A stretch of 64,000 bases of DNA from Pseudomonas sp. MWU15-20650 (GCF_023242475.1 NZ_JALJFG010000021.1:1-64000), one strand, 5' to 3'. Counted from the first letter of the stretch, positions 39,907 through 49,111 are shown. Numbers and translations are program-made. Notes: a model not told the origin generated them from the sequence alone.

Positions 39907-41041
39907 TTTTGACCGCATCCTCTCCAGCGAAGATGTGATGCGTCGCCGCGCGACGTTGTTACAGCGCATGCACATTGATGGCCCGTTGCTGATCCTGCTG
40001 CTGACGTTGGCGGCCGGCAGCCTGTTCGTGCTGTATTCGGCCAGCGGCAAGAACTGGGACCTGTTGATCAAGCAAGCGTCTTCCTTCGGCCTGGGCCTGT
40101 TGTCGATGGTGGTAATTGCCCAGCTCGAACCGCGGTTCATGGCACGGTGGGTGCCGCTGGGGTATGTCGCCGGGGTCTTGCTGCTGGTGGTGGTGGACGT
40201 GATGGGCCACAACGCCATGGGGGCGACCCGCTGGATCAACATCCCGGGGGTGATTCGCTTCCAACCGTCGGAATTCATGAAGATCCTGATGCCGGCCACC
40301 ATTGCCTGGTATCTGTCCAAGCGCACTTTGCCGCCGCAGCTCAAGCACGTGGGCATCAGCCTGATCCTGATCGGCGTGCCTTTTATTCTCATCGTGCGCC
40401 AACCGGACCTCGGCACGTCGCTGCTGATCCTCGCCGGCGGCGCGTTCGTGCTGTTCATGGGCGGTTTGCGCTGGCGCTGGATCCTCAGCGTGCTGGCCGC
40501 GACCATCCCTGTCGCCGTGGCGATGTGGTTCTTCTTTATGCACGATTACCAGAAGCAACGGATCCTGACGTTCCTCGACCCGGAGAGCGACCCGCTGGGC
40601 ACCGGCTGGAACATCATCCAGTCCAAGGCGGCCATCGGTTCCGGCGGTGTATTTGGTAAAGGTTGGTTGTTGGGCACCCAGTCGCACCTGGACTTTTTGC
40701 CCGAGAGCCACACCGACTTCATTATTGCGGTAATGGGCGAAGAGTTCGGCCTGGTGGGCATTTGCGCACTGTTGCTGATCTATTTGCTGCTGATTGGTCG
40801 CGGCCTGGTGATTACTGCCCAGGCGCAAACGCTGTTCGGCAAATTGCTGGCCGGCAGCTTGACCATGACTTTTTTTGTTTACGTTTTTGTCAACATCGGT
40901 ATGGTCAGTGGCCTGCTGCCGGTGGTTGGGGTGCCGTTGCCATTCATTAGCTACGGCGGAACTTCGCTGGTGACATTGCTGTCAGCGTTTGGGGTTTTGA
41001 TGTCGATTCATACGCATCGCAAGTGGATCGCACAGGTTTGA
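39896..41041 (+). CDS. rodA: Peptidoglycan glycosyltransferase RodA
   Basis: A 381-residue SEDS protein with ten hydrophobic segments. Family motifs are MGATRWINIP, FQPSEFMKILMP, VRQPDLGTSLLI and the C-terminal FISYGGTSLV. It polymerises glycan strands for elongation, paired with PBP2. I place the start at GTG 39896 (VKSNFDRILSSEDVMRRR), inside the end of mrdA; an ATG at 39938 is the alternative and would shorten the cytoplasmic tail by 14 residues. Confidence 0.95.
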   Translation: MKSNFDRILSSEDVMRRRATLLQRMHIDGPLLILLLTLAAGSLFVLYSASGKNWDLLIKQASSFGLGLLSMVVIAQLEPRFMARWVPLGYVAGVLLLVVVDVMGHNAMGATRWINIPGVIRFQPSEFMKILMPATIAWYLSKRTLPPQLKHVGISLILIGVPFILIVRQPDLGTSLLILAGGAFVLFMGGLRWRWILSVLAATIPVAVAMWFFFMHDYQKQRILTFLDPESDPLGTGWNIIQSKAAIGSGGVFGKGWLLGTQSHLDFLPESHTDFIIAVMGEEFGLVGICALLLIYLLLIGRGLVITAQAQTLFGKLLAGSLTMTFFVYVFVNIGMVSGLLPVVGVPLPFISYGGTSLVTLLSAFGVLMSIHTHRKWIAQV

Positions 41042-41052
41042 ATAAGGTGAAG

Positions 41053-42069
41053 ATGTCAATGCAAGTAATGCGCGGCTGGGCGACTCGGCATGCGTCCTGG
41101 ATGAGCCTGATTGGGCTGCTGGGGGCAACGCTGGAGGCGCAGGCCGGTGACTACGATGGCTCACCCCAGGTCGCCGAATTTGTCGGTGAAATGACCCGCG
41201 ACTATGGTTTTGCGGGTGAACAACTGATGGGCGTGTTCCGCGAAGCCCAGCGCAAGCAAGCGATCCTTGACGCCATCTCGCGGCCCGCCGAGCGCGTGAA
41301 GCAGTGGAAGGACTATCGCCCGATGTTCCTCACCGACGCCCGCGTGGCCCGGGGCGTGGACTTCTGGCGCCAGCATGAGGCGGTGCTGGCTCGCGCCGAG
41401 CGGGAATATGGCGTGCCGGCCCAGGTGATCGTGGCAATCATCGGCATTGAAACCTTTTACGGGCGCAATACCGGCAGTTACCGGGTGATCGACGCGTTAT
41501 CGACCTTGGGCTTTGATTACCCACCTCGCGCCGAGTTCTTCCGTAAAGAGCTGCGTGAATTCCTGCTGCTGGCCCGCGAAGAACAGGTCGATCCACTGAC
41601 CCTCAAGGGCTCCTATGCCGGTGCCATGGGCTTGCCGCAGTTCATGCCGAGCAGTTTCCGTGCTTATGCGGTGGATTTCGACGGCGACGGCCATATCAAT
41701 ATCTGGAGCAATCCGGATGACGCCATTGGCAGCGTGGCCAGCTACTTCAAGCGCCACGGCTGGGTCGCCGGCGAACCGGTGGTTATCCGCGCCGAGGTGA
41801 CAGGTGATCGCGCCGACGAAGGTTTGACCCAAGGGATCGAGCCGGCCAAGACCGTCGGGGAGTTGCGAGCGCTGGGCTGGTCGAGTCAGAATGCGCCACG
41901 CGATGATATGCCGGTGACGGCGTTCCGCCTGGAAGGCGAAAACGGCCCGGAATACTGGATGGGCCTGAAGAATTTTTACGCAATCACGCGTTATAACCGC
42001 AGTGTGATGTACGCCATGGCCGTGCATCAGCTGTCAGACATGCTGGTCCAAGCACGGGGCAACAAGTAA
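41053..42069 (+). CDS. mltB: Membrane-bound lytic murein transglycosylase B
   Basis: A 338-residue SltB/MltB-type enzyme. A signal-like hydrophobic stretch (ASWMSLIGLLGATLEAQA) is followed by the lysozyme-like domain with the catalytic Glu in VAIIGIETFYGRNTG, and GSYAGAMGLPQFMPSSFR. There is no lipobox, so the product is probably soluble in the periplasm like SltB1 (PA4001, recall). It cleaves glycan strands to 1,6-anhydro-MurNAc. The start at 41053 follows AAGGTGAAG; its stop overlaps rlpA by one base. Confidence 0.93.
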   Translation: MSMQVMRGWATRHASWMSLIGLLGATLEAQAGDYDGSPQVAEFVGEMTRDYGFAGEQLMGVFREAQRKQAILDAISRPAERVKQWKDYRPMFLTDARVARGVDFWRQHEAVLARAEREYGVPAQVIVAIIGIETFYGRNTGSYRVIDALSTLGFDYPPRAEFFRKELREFLLLAREEQVDPLTLKGSYAGAMGLPQFMPSSFRAYAVDFDGDGHINIWSNPDDAIGSVASYFKRHGWVAGEPVVIRAEVTGDRADEGLTQGIEPAKTVGELRALGWSSQNAPRDDMPVTAFRLEGENGPEYWMGLKNFYAITRYNRSVMYAMAVHQLSDMLVQARGNK

Positions 42070-43067
42070 TGCGGGTATCGCCGTTTCAAAAACCGCTCAA
42101 GCTGGTGGCGTTTGCCGCGTTGTCCTTGCTGGTTGTCAGTTGCTCCACCAGTCGTGCCCCGGCGCAAAAGTCGGGTGGTGCTATCGTTCGTGCCCAGCCG
42201 GGCCTGGACATCAACCGCGCGCACAAAGACGGCGCGCCGTGGTGGGACGTGGACGTTTCGAAAATTCCGGATGCCACGCCAACCCTGCACACCGGCCCGT
42301 ACAAGGCCAACCCGTATACCGTGCTGGGCAAGAATTACTTCCCGTTGCAGGACTCCAAGACCTACGTGCAATCGGGTACGGCGTCCTGGTACGGCACCAA
42401 GTTCCATGGCCAGAACACCGCCAATGGCGAGGTCTATGACCTGTACGGCATGAGCGCGGCCCACAAGACCCTGCCGCTGCCCAGCTACGTGCGCGTGACC
42501 AACCTGGACAACAACCGCACGGTGATCCTGCGGGTCAACGACCGTGGGCCGTTCTATTCGGACCGGATCATCGACTTGTCCTACGCTGCTGCGAAGAAGC
42601 TCGGTTATGCCGAAATCGGCACCGCGCGCGTGAAGGTAGAAGGCATCGACCCGGCCCAGTACTGGGCCCAGCGCGGCAAGCCGGCACCGTTGATGCTCAA
42701 CGAGCCGAAAACCCCGCAACCGCAAGTGACGGCGTCGGCCGGCAAGATCGAGCAATGGACGCCGCCGCCGGCGCAGCATGCCCCGGACACGGTCGTCGTA
42801 CCTCATGCAGCGCCGGGCGCGTCGACAGTGGGTGGGCAATACCTGCAGGTTGGCGCTTTCGCCAACCCGGATGCAGCAGAACTGTTAAGGTCCAAGCTCA
42901 GCGGTATGGTCAGTGCGCCGGTCTTCATCAGTTCCATCGTGCGTAACCAGCAAACCTTGCACCGTGTACGCATGGGCCCGATCGGCTCGCCGAGCGAGGT
43001 TGCGCAGGTACAGAACAGCGTACGCCTGGCCAACCTGGGGCAGCCCAGTGTGGTCACCGCAGAATAA
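42069..43067 (+). CDS. rlpA: Septal ring lytic transglycosylase RlpA
   Basis: A 332-residue lipoprotein (LSLLVVSC lipobox, Cys ~25). The double-psi beta-barrel domain (~95-190) contains GTASWYGTKFHGQNTANGEV (split GTASWYGTKFHGQ, NTANGEV) with the catalytic Asp in RVNDRGPF. The C-terminal SPOR domain (~258-330; YLQVGAFANPDAAELL) binds denuded glycans at the septum. It shares the transcript with mltB and dacA. Confidence 0.95.
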   Translation: MRVSPFQKPLKLVAFAALSLLVVSCSTSRAPAQKSGGAIVRAQPGLDINRAHKDGAPWWDVDVSKIPDATPTLHTGPYKANPYTVLGKNYFPLQDSKTYVQSGTASWYGTKFHGQNTANGEVYDLYGMSAAHKTLPLPSYVRVTNLDNNRTVILRVNDRGPFYSDRIIDLSYAAAKKLGYAEIGTARVKVEGIDPAQYWAQRGKPAPLMLNEPKTPQPQVTASAGKIEQWTPPPAQHAPDTVVVPHAAPGASTVGGQYLQVGAFANPDAAELLRSKLSGMVSAPVFISSIVRNQQTLHRVRMGPIGSPSEVAQVQNSVRLANLGQPSVVTAE

Positions 43068-43249
43068 GCAGTACGGATTGAACGCCCAGGCCCGTCTACG
43101 GGCTTGAGCTCAGGTTGTTGGCTCGTTGAACAATAAAAACCCAGGGGCAAGGGGTGAGCGGGCAACCGAATACGCGACAGTCTGGAAGCGGCCTGTCTGA
43201 ATAGTTTTGCCCGCGAGGGCAAGTTTCCATAAGCAATTTCGAGAGACGG

Positions 43250-44407
43250 ATGAACATCACCACCTTAGCCAAACGCACGTGCCTGCTTCTTTCGCTGATC
43301 ATCACCCCGGCCGCCTGGGCGGTTGAAATGGTGCCGGCTTCCCCGCAACTGGCCGCCAAGGCCTGGGTCCTCATGGATGCCGCCAGCGGCAACGTGCTGG
43401 TCGAGAACAATGGTGACCAGCGCCTGCCACCGGCGAGCCTGACCAAGCTGATGACGGCCTACATCGCGACCCTGGAAATCCGTCGCGGCCAGATCGGCGA
43501 GAACGATCCGGTGACCGTCAGCGAAAACGCCTGGCGTACCGGCGGTTCGCGGATGTTCATCAAGGTGGGCTCGCAAGTCACGGTGAGCGACCTGCTGCAC
43601 GGCATCATCATCCAGTCCGGTAACGACGCAAGTGTGGCCTTGTCCGAGCACATCGCGGGCAGCGAAGACGCGTTCGCCGACTTGATGAACAAGACTGCTG
43701 GCGACCTGGGCATGACCAACAGCCACTTCATGAACCCGACCGGTCTGCCGAACCCAGAGCACTACTCGTCGGCTCACGACATGGCAGTGCTGGCCCGCGC
43801 GATCATCCGTGTCGACCCGGTGCACTACGCGATCTACTCCCAGAAGGAATTCTTCTGGAACAACATCAAGCAGCCTAACCGCAACCTGTTGCTGTGGCGT
43901 GACAAGACCGTCGATGGCCTGAAAACCGGCCACACCGACGAAGCCGGCTACTGCATGGTGTCGTCCGCGGTACGTGATGGTCAGCGCCTGATCGCCGTCG
44001 TGTTCGGTACCAACAGCGAGCAGGCCCGTGCGGCCGAGACGCAAAAACTGCTGACCTACGGTTTCCGTTTCTTCGAAACCCAGACCTTCTACCAGAAGGG
44101 CGCCGAGCTGGCCCAGGCTCCGGTATGGAAAGGCGCGACCCATCAAGTCAAGGCCGGCCTGGCTGAAGACCTGACCCTGACCATGCCTAAAGGCCAACTG
44201 AAGAAACTCGTTGCCAGCATGACCATGAACCCGCAATTGGTTGCCCCAATCGCCAAGGGTGACGTGATCGGCAAGGTCGAAGTGAAACTGGACGACAAGG
44301 TGGTGCACAGCGCCGATCTGATCGCGCTGGACGCTGTCGATGAAGGTGGTATCTTCCGCCGCGTGTGGGATAGCATCCGTCTATTCTTCTACGGCTTGTT
44401 CAACTGA
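43250..44407 (+). CDS. dacA: D-alanyl-D-alanine carboxypeptidase (PBP5/6 type)
   Basis: A 385-residue low-molecular-weight PBP with a signal peptide (LLLSLIITPAAWA), SxxK in PPASLTKLMT, SxN in SGNDAS and KTG in GLKTGHTDEAGY. A PBP5 C-terminal beta domain and an amphipathic anchor helix at the end (VWDSIRLFFYGLFN) complete it. It removes terminal D-Ala from pentapeptides in the periplasm. A gap of 182 bases separates it from rlpA, so it may have its own promoter. A clear terminator follows. Confidence 0.97.
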   Translation: MNITTLAKRTCLLLSLIITPAAWAVEMVPASPQLAAKAWVLMDAASGNVLVENNGDQRLPPASLTKLMTAYIATLEIRRGQIGENDPVTVSENAWRTGGSRMFIKVGSQVTVSDLLHGIIIQSGNDASVALSEHIAGSEDAFADLMNKTAGDLGMTNSHFMNPTGLPNPEHYSSAHDMAVLARAIIRVDPVHYAIYSQKEFFWNNIKQPNRNLLLWRDKTVDGLKTGHTDEAGYCMVSSAVRDGQRLIAVVFGTNSEQARAAETQKLLTYGFRFFETQTFYQKGAELAQAPVWKGATHQVKAGLAEDLTLTMPKGQLKKLVASMTMNPQLVAPIAKGDVIGKVEVKLDDKVVHSADLIALDAVDEGGIFRRVWDSIRLFFYGLFN

Positions 44408-44421
44408 TTGTGTGCACCTGC

Positions 44422-44452
44422 AAAGCCCCGCGTTGATCCGACGCGGGGTTTT
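44422..44452 (+). terminator. Intrinsic terminator downstream of dacA
   Basis: CCCCGCGT (44426-44433), a seven-base loop and ACGCGGGG (44441-44448) are followed by TTTT. It separates dacA from ybeD; the latter then needs its own promoter or read-through. Confidence 0.8.
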
Positions 44453-44492
44453 GCCCGTCGCCACGGCTTACCGCTTACGAGGCCGTTCCGCC

Positions 44493-44768
44493 ATGACCGA
44501 TAAAGAAGTAAAGGCGCCAAAGATCGAATTCCCAGTGACTGATTACCCAGTCAAAGTGATCAGCGATACCGGTGTAGGCAACAAAGACAAGATCCTTGAT
44601 ATCGTGCGTAAACACGCCACGATCAACGACAACCGGGTGGACGAACGATCGAGCACCAACGGTAAATACACCACGATCCAGTTGCACATCGTTGCGACGG
44701 ATCAAGACCAGCTCTACAACATCAACAGTGAACTGCGGGCCACCGGCTTCGTGCACATGGTGTTGTGA
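44493..44768 (+). CDS. ybeD: YbeD/DUF493 protein
   Basis: A 91-residue protein of the YbeD family with an ACT-like fold (IEFPVTDYPVKVIS, YTTIQLHIVATDQDQLYNIN). It has long been genetically linked to lipoate genes; its allosteric or regulatory role is not proven. I choose the ATG at 44493, where homologues begin; the frame is open for 51 codons upstream across the terminator, which cannot be coding. The stop overlaps the lipB start. Confidence 0.93.
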   Translation: MTDKEVKAPKIEFPVTDYPVKVISDTGVGNKDKILDIVRKHATINDNRVDERSSTNGKYTTIQLHIVATDQDQLYNINSELRATGFVHMVL

Positions 44769-45415
44769 TGTCACAGGTCCTGGGCTTTCGCGAGCTCGGC
44801 CGGATGGCCTACGAGCCGGTCTGGCACGCCATGCAGCGCTTTACCAACGAGCGCGGCACCTCGGCCCCTGATGAGGTCTGGCTGGTGGAACACCCGCCGG
44901 TATTCACCCAGGGCCAGGCCGGCAAGGCAGAGCACCTACTCCTTCCGGGTGATATTCCGGTGGTGCAGGTCGACCGAGGTGGCCAAGTGACTTACCATGG
45001 CCCCGGACAACTGGTGGCCTACCTGCTGCTGGATGTGCGCAACCTGGGGTTTGGCGTGCGCGACCTGGTGAGCCGCATGGAGGCTTGCCTGATCGAGCTG
45101 CTGGCCAGTTACGGCGTGAGCGCCGCGGCCAAGCCAGATGCCCCCGGCGTGTATGTTGAGGGCGCGAAAATTGCCTCCCTGGGGCTGCGGATTCGCCACG
45201 GTTGTTCCTTTCATGGCCTGGCCTTGAACGTGGACATGGACCTGGCGCCGTTCCGACGGATCAACCCGTGCGGTTACGCCGGGCTGGCCATGACCCAGTT
45301 AAGTGAACATGCAACACCCATAGAATTTGCCGAGGTAAGTGCCCGGCTGCGCGCGCAGCTCGTCAAGCACCTCGACTATGCTGAGCAGACGACCCTGACG
45401 GGCGGAATCGATTGA
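44768..45415 (+). CDS. lipB: Octanoyltransferase LipB
   Basis: A 215-residue LipB with WLVEHPPVFTQGQAGKAEHLL (split WLVEHPPVFTQGQ, AGKAEHLL), DRGGQVTYHGPGQLVAYLLL (the RGGxxTYHGPGQ motif), the catalytic Lys in GAKIASLGLRI and the Cys in INPCGYAG. It moves octanoyl groups from ACP to lipoyl domains. It starts inside the ybeD stop (GTGATG context) and ends one base before lipA. Confidence 0.96.
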   Translation: MSQVLGFRELGRMAYEPVWHAMQRFTNERGTSAPDEVWLVEHPPVFTQGQAGKAEHLLLPGDIPVVQVDRGGQVTYHGPGQLVAYLLLDVRNLGFGVRDLVSRMEACLIELLASYGVSAAAKPDAPGVYVEGAKIASLGLRIRHGCSFHGLALNVDMDLAPFRRINPCGYAGLAMTQLSEHATPIEFAEVSARLRAQLVKHLDYAEQTTLTGGID

Positions 45416-45416
45416 T

Positions 45417-46442
45417 ATGACTACTGATGTTGTGCAAACCATGATCCCGACGCTGGACATCACTGAGCGTCCAGCCCCGGCCCCGCGTGCCAAGGTGGAA
45501 GCCGGCGTCAAGCTGCGCGGCGCCGAGAAGGTTGCACGCATCCCGGTCAAGATCATCCCGACGACCGAACTGCCGAAGAAACCTGACTGGATCCGCGTAC
45601 GCATCCCGGTTTCGCCGGAAGTCGACCGTATCAAGGCCCTGCTGCGCAAGCACAAGCTGCACAGCGTCTGCGAAGAAGCCTCCTGCCCGAACCTGGGTGA
45701 GTGCTTCTCCGGCGGCACCGCCACCTTCATGATCATGGGCGACATCTGCACCCGTCGTTGCCCGTTCTGCGACGTGGGCCATGGCCGTCCGAAACCGTTG
45801 GACGTCAACGAGCCGGAAAGCCTGGCCATCGCCATCGCCGACCTGAAACTCAAGTACGTGGTGATCACCTCGGTAGACCGCGACGACCTGCGTGACGGCG
45901 GCGCCCAGCACTTTGCCGACTGCATCCGCGAGATCCGCAAGCTGTCGCCGAATGTGATGCTCGAAACCCTGGTGCCGGACTACCGTGGCCGCATGGACGT
46001 TGCGCTGGAAATCACCGCCGCCGAGCCACCGGATGTGTTCAACCACAACCTGGAAACCGTGCCACGCCTGTACAAGGCTGCGCGTCCAGGTTCGGACTAC
46101 CAGTGGTCGCTGACCCTGCTGCAGAAGTTCAAGCAGATGATGCCGCACATTCCGACCAAGTCCGGCTTGATGCTGGGCCTGGGCGAGACCGACGAAGAAG
46201 TGATCGAAGTCATGAAGCGCATGCGCGAACACGACATCGACATGCTGACCCTGGGCCAGTACCTGCAACCGTCCCGCAGCCACTTGCCGGTACAGCGCTT
46301 CGTACACCCGGACACCTTCGCCTGGTTCGCCGAGGAAGGCTACAAGATGGGCTTCAAGAACGTGGCTTCCGGCCCGTTGGTGCGTTCTTCGTACCACGCT
46401 GATGAACAGGCCAAGCTGGTCAAGGCGAGCCTGGTTTCGTAA
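45417..46442 (+). CDS. lipA: Lipoyl synthase LipA
   Basis: A 341-residue radical SAM enzyme with the auxiliary cluster motif CEEASCPNLGEC and the SAM cluster motif CTRRCPFC, followed by VDVNEP-like region, HFADCIREI and the conserved C-terminal ASGPLVRSSYHAD with the Ser ligand. It inserts two sulfurs into octanoyl groups. It is the last gene of the cell-envelope/lipoate run; a repetitive region follows. Confidence 0.97.
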   Translation: MTTDVVQTMIPTLDITERPAPAPRAKVEAGVKLRGAEKVARIPVKIIPTTELPKKPDWIRVRIPVSPEVDRIKALLRKHKLHSVCEEASCPNLGECFSGGTATFMIMGDICTRRCPFCDVGHGRPKPLDVNEPESLAIAIADLKLKYVVITSVDRDDLRDGGAQHFADCIREIRKLSPNVMLETLVPDYRGRMDVALEITAAEPPDVFNHNLETVPRLYKAARPGSDYQWSLTLLQKFKQMMPHIPTKSGLMLGLGETDEEVIEVMKRMREHDIDMLTLGQYLQPSRSHLPVQRFVHPDTFAWFAEEGYKMGFKNVASGPLVRSSYHADEQAKLVKASLVS

Positions 46443-46817
46443 TAAGGTCTGCGCAACGCTGCAGATCCAATGTGGGAGGGGGCGTGCTCCCGATTGCGGT
46501 GTATCAGTCCCTCATGTATTGACTGTCACACCGCCATCGGGGGCAAGCCCCAATGCCAGTCAGTTAAGCGCTAGAACGAGCAACCGGTAACCTGTGGCGA
46601 GCGGGCTTGTCCCGCGTTGGGGCGCGTAGCGCCCCCAAAGAAGGACGAATGCGGTGTGCCCGATACTCCGCAGAGACCGTTTTGGGCTGCTGCGCACCCC
46701 AACGCGGGACAAGCCCGCTCGCCACAACAAGCCCGCTCGCCACAGTGATAGTCTGCCTGGCATTGGGGCTTGCCCCCTCTCACATTGGTTTTGTGGTGTG
46801 CCACACCCTACGGGGTA
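46443..46817. repeat. Nested REPIN composite between lipA and rimK
   Basis: This gap contains no gene. A family-1 REPIN starts at 46472. Its right part GGGGGCAAGCCCCAATGCCAG (46539-46559, 21 bp) has an exact inverted copy at 46757-46777. Within that bracket lies a 29-bp exact inverted pair starting GTGGCGAGCGGGCTTG (46594-46622 and 46697-46725). A tandem duplicate of ACAAGCCCGCTCGCCAC follows at 46727-46743. The whole can fold into a two-tier cruciform of about 240 bases. Confidence 0.9.
46583..46677 (+). repeat. 95-bp repeat, copy 1
   Basis: From ACCGGTAACCTGTGGCGAG to CTCCGCAGAGAC this segment has an inverted copy at 52352-52446 with one difference that I can see (GTGTGCCCG against GTGTACCCG). 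It includes the REPIN family-2 arm and an inner GGGGCGC/GCGCCCC hairpin. Confidence 0.9.
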
Positions 46818-47723
46818 TCAGCCCTTGCCCTTGGTCCGGGTCATGTTCGGCCCACCATTCTTCTCCAGATGCTGAATGATGATCCCCGCCACATCCTTGC
46901 CGGTGGTGGTTTCGATCCCTTCCAGCCCAGGTGACGAGTTCACTTCCATCACTAATGGGCCATGATTGGAGCGCAGGATATCCACCCCTGCCACACTCAA
47001 TCCCATCACCTTGGCTGCCCGAAGGGCGGTCATGCGCTCCTCCGGGGTGATCTTGATCAGGCTGGCGCTGCCGCCACGGTGCAGGTTGGAGCGGAACTCG
47101 CCCGGCTTGGCCTGGCGTTTCATCGCCGCAATCACCTTGTCGCCCACCACGAAGCAGCGGATATCCGCACCACCTGCTTCCTTGATGTATTCCTGCACCA
47201 TGATGTTCTGTTTCAGGCCCATGAACGCTTCGATCACCGACTCCGCTGCCGTAGCGGTTTCACACAACACCACACCGATACCTTGGGTGCCTTCCAGCAC
47301 CTTGATCACCAGCGGCGCGCCATTGACCATCTCGATCAGGTCGGGGATGTCATCCGGGGAGTGGGCAAAACCGGTAACCGGCAGTCCGATACCTCGGCGC
47401 GACAACAATTGCAGCGAGCGCAGCTTGTCCCGAGAACGCGCGATGGCCACGGATTCATTCAGAGGAAATACCCCCATCATTTCAAACTGGCGCAGCACCG
47501 CGCAGCCATAGAACGTCACTGATGCGCCGATGCGCGGGATCACCGCATCAAACCCCTCCAGCGGCTTGCCCCGGTAGTGGATCTGCGGCTTGTGGCTGGC
47601 AATGTTCATATAGGCACGCAACGTGTCGATCACCACCATTTCATGGCCACGTTCGGTGCCGGCCTCGACCAGGCGGCGGGTGGAATACAGACGCGGGTTT
47701 CGCGACAGCACAGCAATCTTCAT
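46818..47723 (-). CDS. rimK: Ribosomal protein S6 glutamate ligase RimK
   Basis: A 301-residue ATP-grasp ligase, the family length. It has MKIAVLSRNPRLYSTRRL at the N terminus, PLVIKVLEGTQGIGVVL for ATP binding, MVQEYIKEAGGADIRCFV, and the metal ligands in VMEVNSSPGLEGIE. It adds glutamates to the C terminus of ribosomal protein S6. In P. fluorescens the rimABK operon has been described as tuning the proteome for root colonisation. Its ATG overlaps the rimB stop (ATGA). Confidence 0.96.
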   Translation of the reverse strand: MKIAVLSRNPRLYSTRRLVEAGTERGHEMVVIDTLRAYMNIASHKPQIHYRGKPLEGFDAVIPRIGASVTFYGCAVLRQFEMMGVFPLNESVAIARSRDKLRSLQLLSRRGIGLPVTGFAHSPDDIPDLIEMVNGAPLVIKVLEGTQGIGVVLCETATAAESVIEAFMGLKQNIMVQEYIKEAGGADIRCFVVGDKVIAAMKRQAKPGEFRSNLHRGGSASLIKITPEERMTALRAAKVMGLSVAGVDILRSNHGPLVMEVNSSPGLEGIETTTGKDVAGIIIQHLEKNGGPNMTRTKGKG

Positions 47724-48202
47724 GCAGCACCTGGGGCAGAAATAGTAGAGACCGGGAACACCGGCTTGTCTTGAACGTACTTGACGCCGGGGTTGACCAC
47801 CAACTGGCCGTCTATCAGCGCCTTGGAGCCCAACAGCAGGCGGTAACGCATGGCCTTGCGGCAGGCGAGCGTGAACTCCACCCGCCATACCCGATCACCC
47901 AATGCCAGGGTAGTGCTGATCACGTAGCGCACCTGTGCGTGGCCGTTGGAGCTCTTGATAGTCTTCATTGTCACCAGCGGCGCTTCGCAGCGCCGGTGTC
48001 GCAGTTGCACAACGCTGCCCAGGTGCGCGGTAAAGCGCACCCATTTCTCGCCGTCGCGCTCAAACGGCTCGATGTCGGTGGCGTGCAGGCTTGAGGTGCT
48101 GGCACCGGTGTCAATCTTCGCACGCAGGCCAGCCACGCCCAGGTCGGGAAGTGCCACCCACTCACGCAGACCCACAACGGTCAAATGGTCAAATGTCTTC
48201 AA
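47720..48202 (-). CDS. rimB: Retropepsin-like protease RimB
   Basis: A 160-residue single-domain aspartic protease fold (DUF785) with the active-site motif AKIDTGASTSSLHA near residue 28 and FTLACRKAMRYRLLLGSKAL. In the described rimABK operon, RimB modulates RimK activity together with RimA and cyclic-di-GMP. It lies 13 bases after rimA and overlaps rimK, so the three form one unit. Older annotations call it an ATP-dependent zinc protease, which the motif does not support. Confidence 0.92.
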   Translation of the reverse strand: MKTFDHLTVVGLREWVALPDLGVAGLRAKIDTGASTSSLHATDIEPFERDGEKWVRFTAHLGSVVQLRHRRCEAPLVTMKTIKSSNGHAQVRYVISTTLALGDRVWRVEFTLACRKAMRYRLLLGSKALIDGQLVVNPGVKYVQDKPVFPVSTISAPGAA

Positions 48203-48215
48203 TATGGGTAACCGA

Positions 48216-48995
48216 TTAGTGCGCCCAGGCCAGCGGTGAAACCTCGGCCAAGGCTTTGAATGCAGGCTTGGCGAACCAGTAGCCCTGCATCAGAAATATT
48301 CCGCAGTCGGACAGGAAGTCGCGCTCGCCGGCAGTTTCGATGCCTTCGGCAATGACAGTAACCCCCAACTGCTCACAGATTGTGACAATCCCCTGGACGA
48401 TAACCTGGCGGACACGATCCTGGTCAACATCGCGGATCAGCGCCATGTCGAGTTTGATCAGGTCAGGTTGGAAGTCGGCCAGCAGGTTCAGCCCCGAATA
48501 GCCCGCGCCGAAATCGTCGATGGCGGTCTTGAAACCGAATTCGCGGTATTCACGCAGAATATTCGTCAAATGGCGATAGTTATCTACATGCTCGCTTTCC
48601 AATGTCTCGAAAATCAGCCGGTCCAGCGGAAAATTATGCGCTCGCGCTGCTTCCAGGGTGCTGCGAATACACAGTTCTGGTCGATAGACAGCGTTGGGCA
48701 TGAAGTTAATCGAAAGACAGGTTTGCATCCCCAGGGCGGCGGCGCCGGCGATTGCCTGGGTGCGGCAACGTTGATCGAAGCGGTAGCGGTTGGTTTCGTT
48801 GATCTGGTTCAGTACCGACAGCGCCCCTTCGCCCTGTGTGCCACGCACCAGCGCCTCGTGGGCGAAAATCGACTGGTCCCGAAGGTCTACGATAGGCTGG
48901 TAGGCAAAAGCAAAGTCAAACCCTAGCGGCTCGCTCTGCTGGCAGCCAACGCAACGCTGGTTCGGCGAGGTGAGTGAGGTGGGGAAGTCGGTCAC
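48216..48995 (-). CDS. rimA: EAL-domain phosphodiesterase RimA
   Basis: A 259-residue stand-alone EAL protein. The catalytic motifs are present: EALVRG near residue 48, a metal-binding Asn in SINFMPN, DDFGAGYSGLNLL near 160, and the Lys in DLIKLDMALIRD. The enzyme should hydrolyse cyclic-di-GMP in the cytoplasm. It heads the rimA-rimB-rimK operon. There is no GGDEF or sensory domain. Confidence 0.94.
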   Translation of the reverse strand: MTDFPTSLTSPNQRCVGCQQSEPLGFDFAFAYQPIVDLRDQSIFAHEALVRGTQGEGALSVLNQINETNRYRFDQRCRTQAIAGAAALGMQTCLSINFMPNAVYRPELCIRSTLEAARAHNFPLDRLIFETLESEHVDNYRHLTNILREYREFGFKTAIDDFGAGYSGLNLLADFQPDLIKLDMALIRDVDQDRVRQVIVQGIVTICEQLGVTVIAEGIETAGERDFLSDCGIFLMQGYWFAKPAFKALAEVSPLAWAH

Positions 48996-49111
48996 GGCGT
49001 ATCCTCGCGAAAACAGGGTGCTACCTGGCGTATCTTAGGTGAGCCTTGGGGTTTATGCGTCGAAGGGTTTCAACGGTAAGGTTGCGACATTTTTCAGAGC
49101 GAGGAATTCAG

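Noticed and set aside
46472..46777. CRISPR-like repetitive pattern
   Set aside because: Repeats are inverted and adjacent, not regularly spaced direct repeats with unique spacers.
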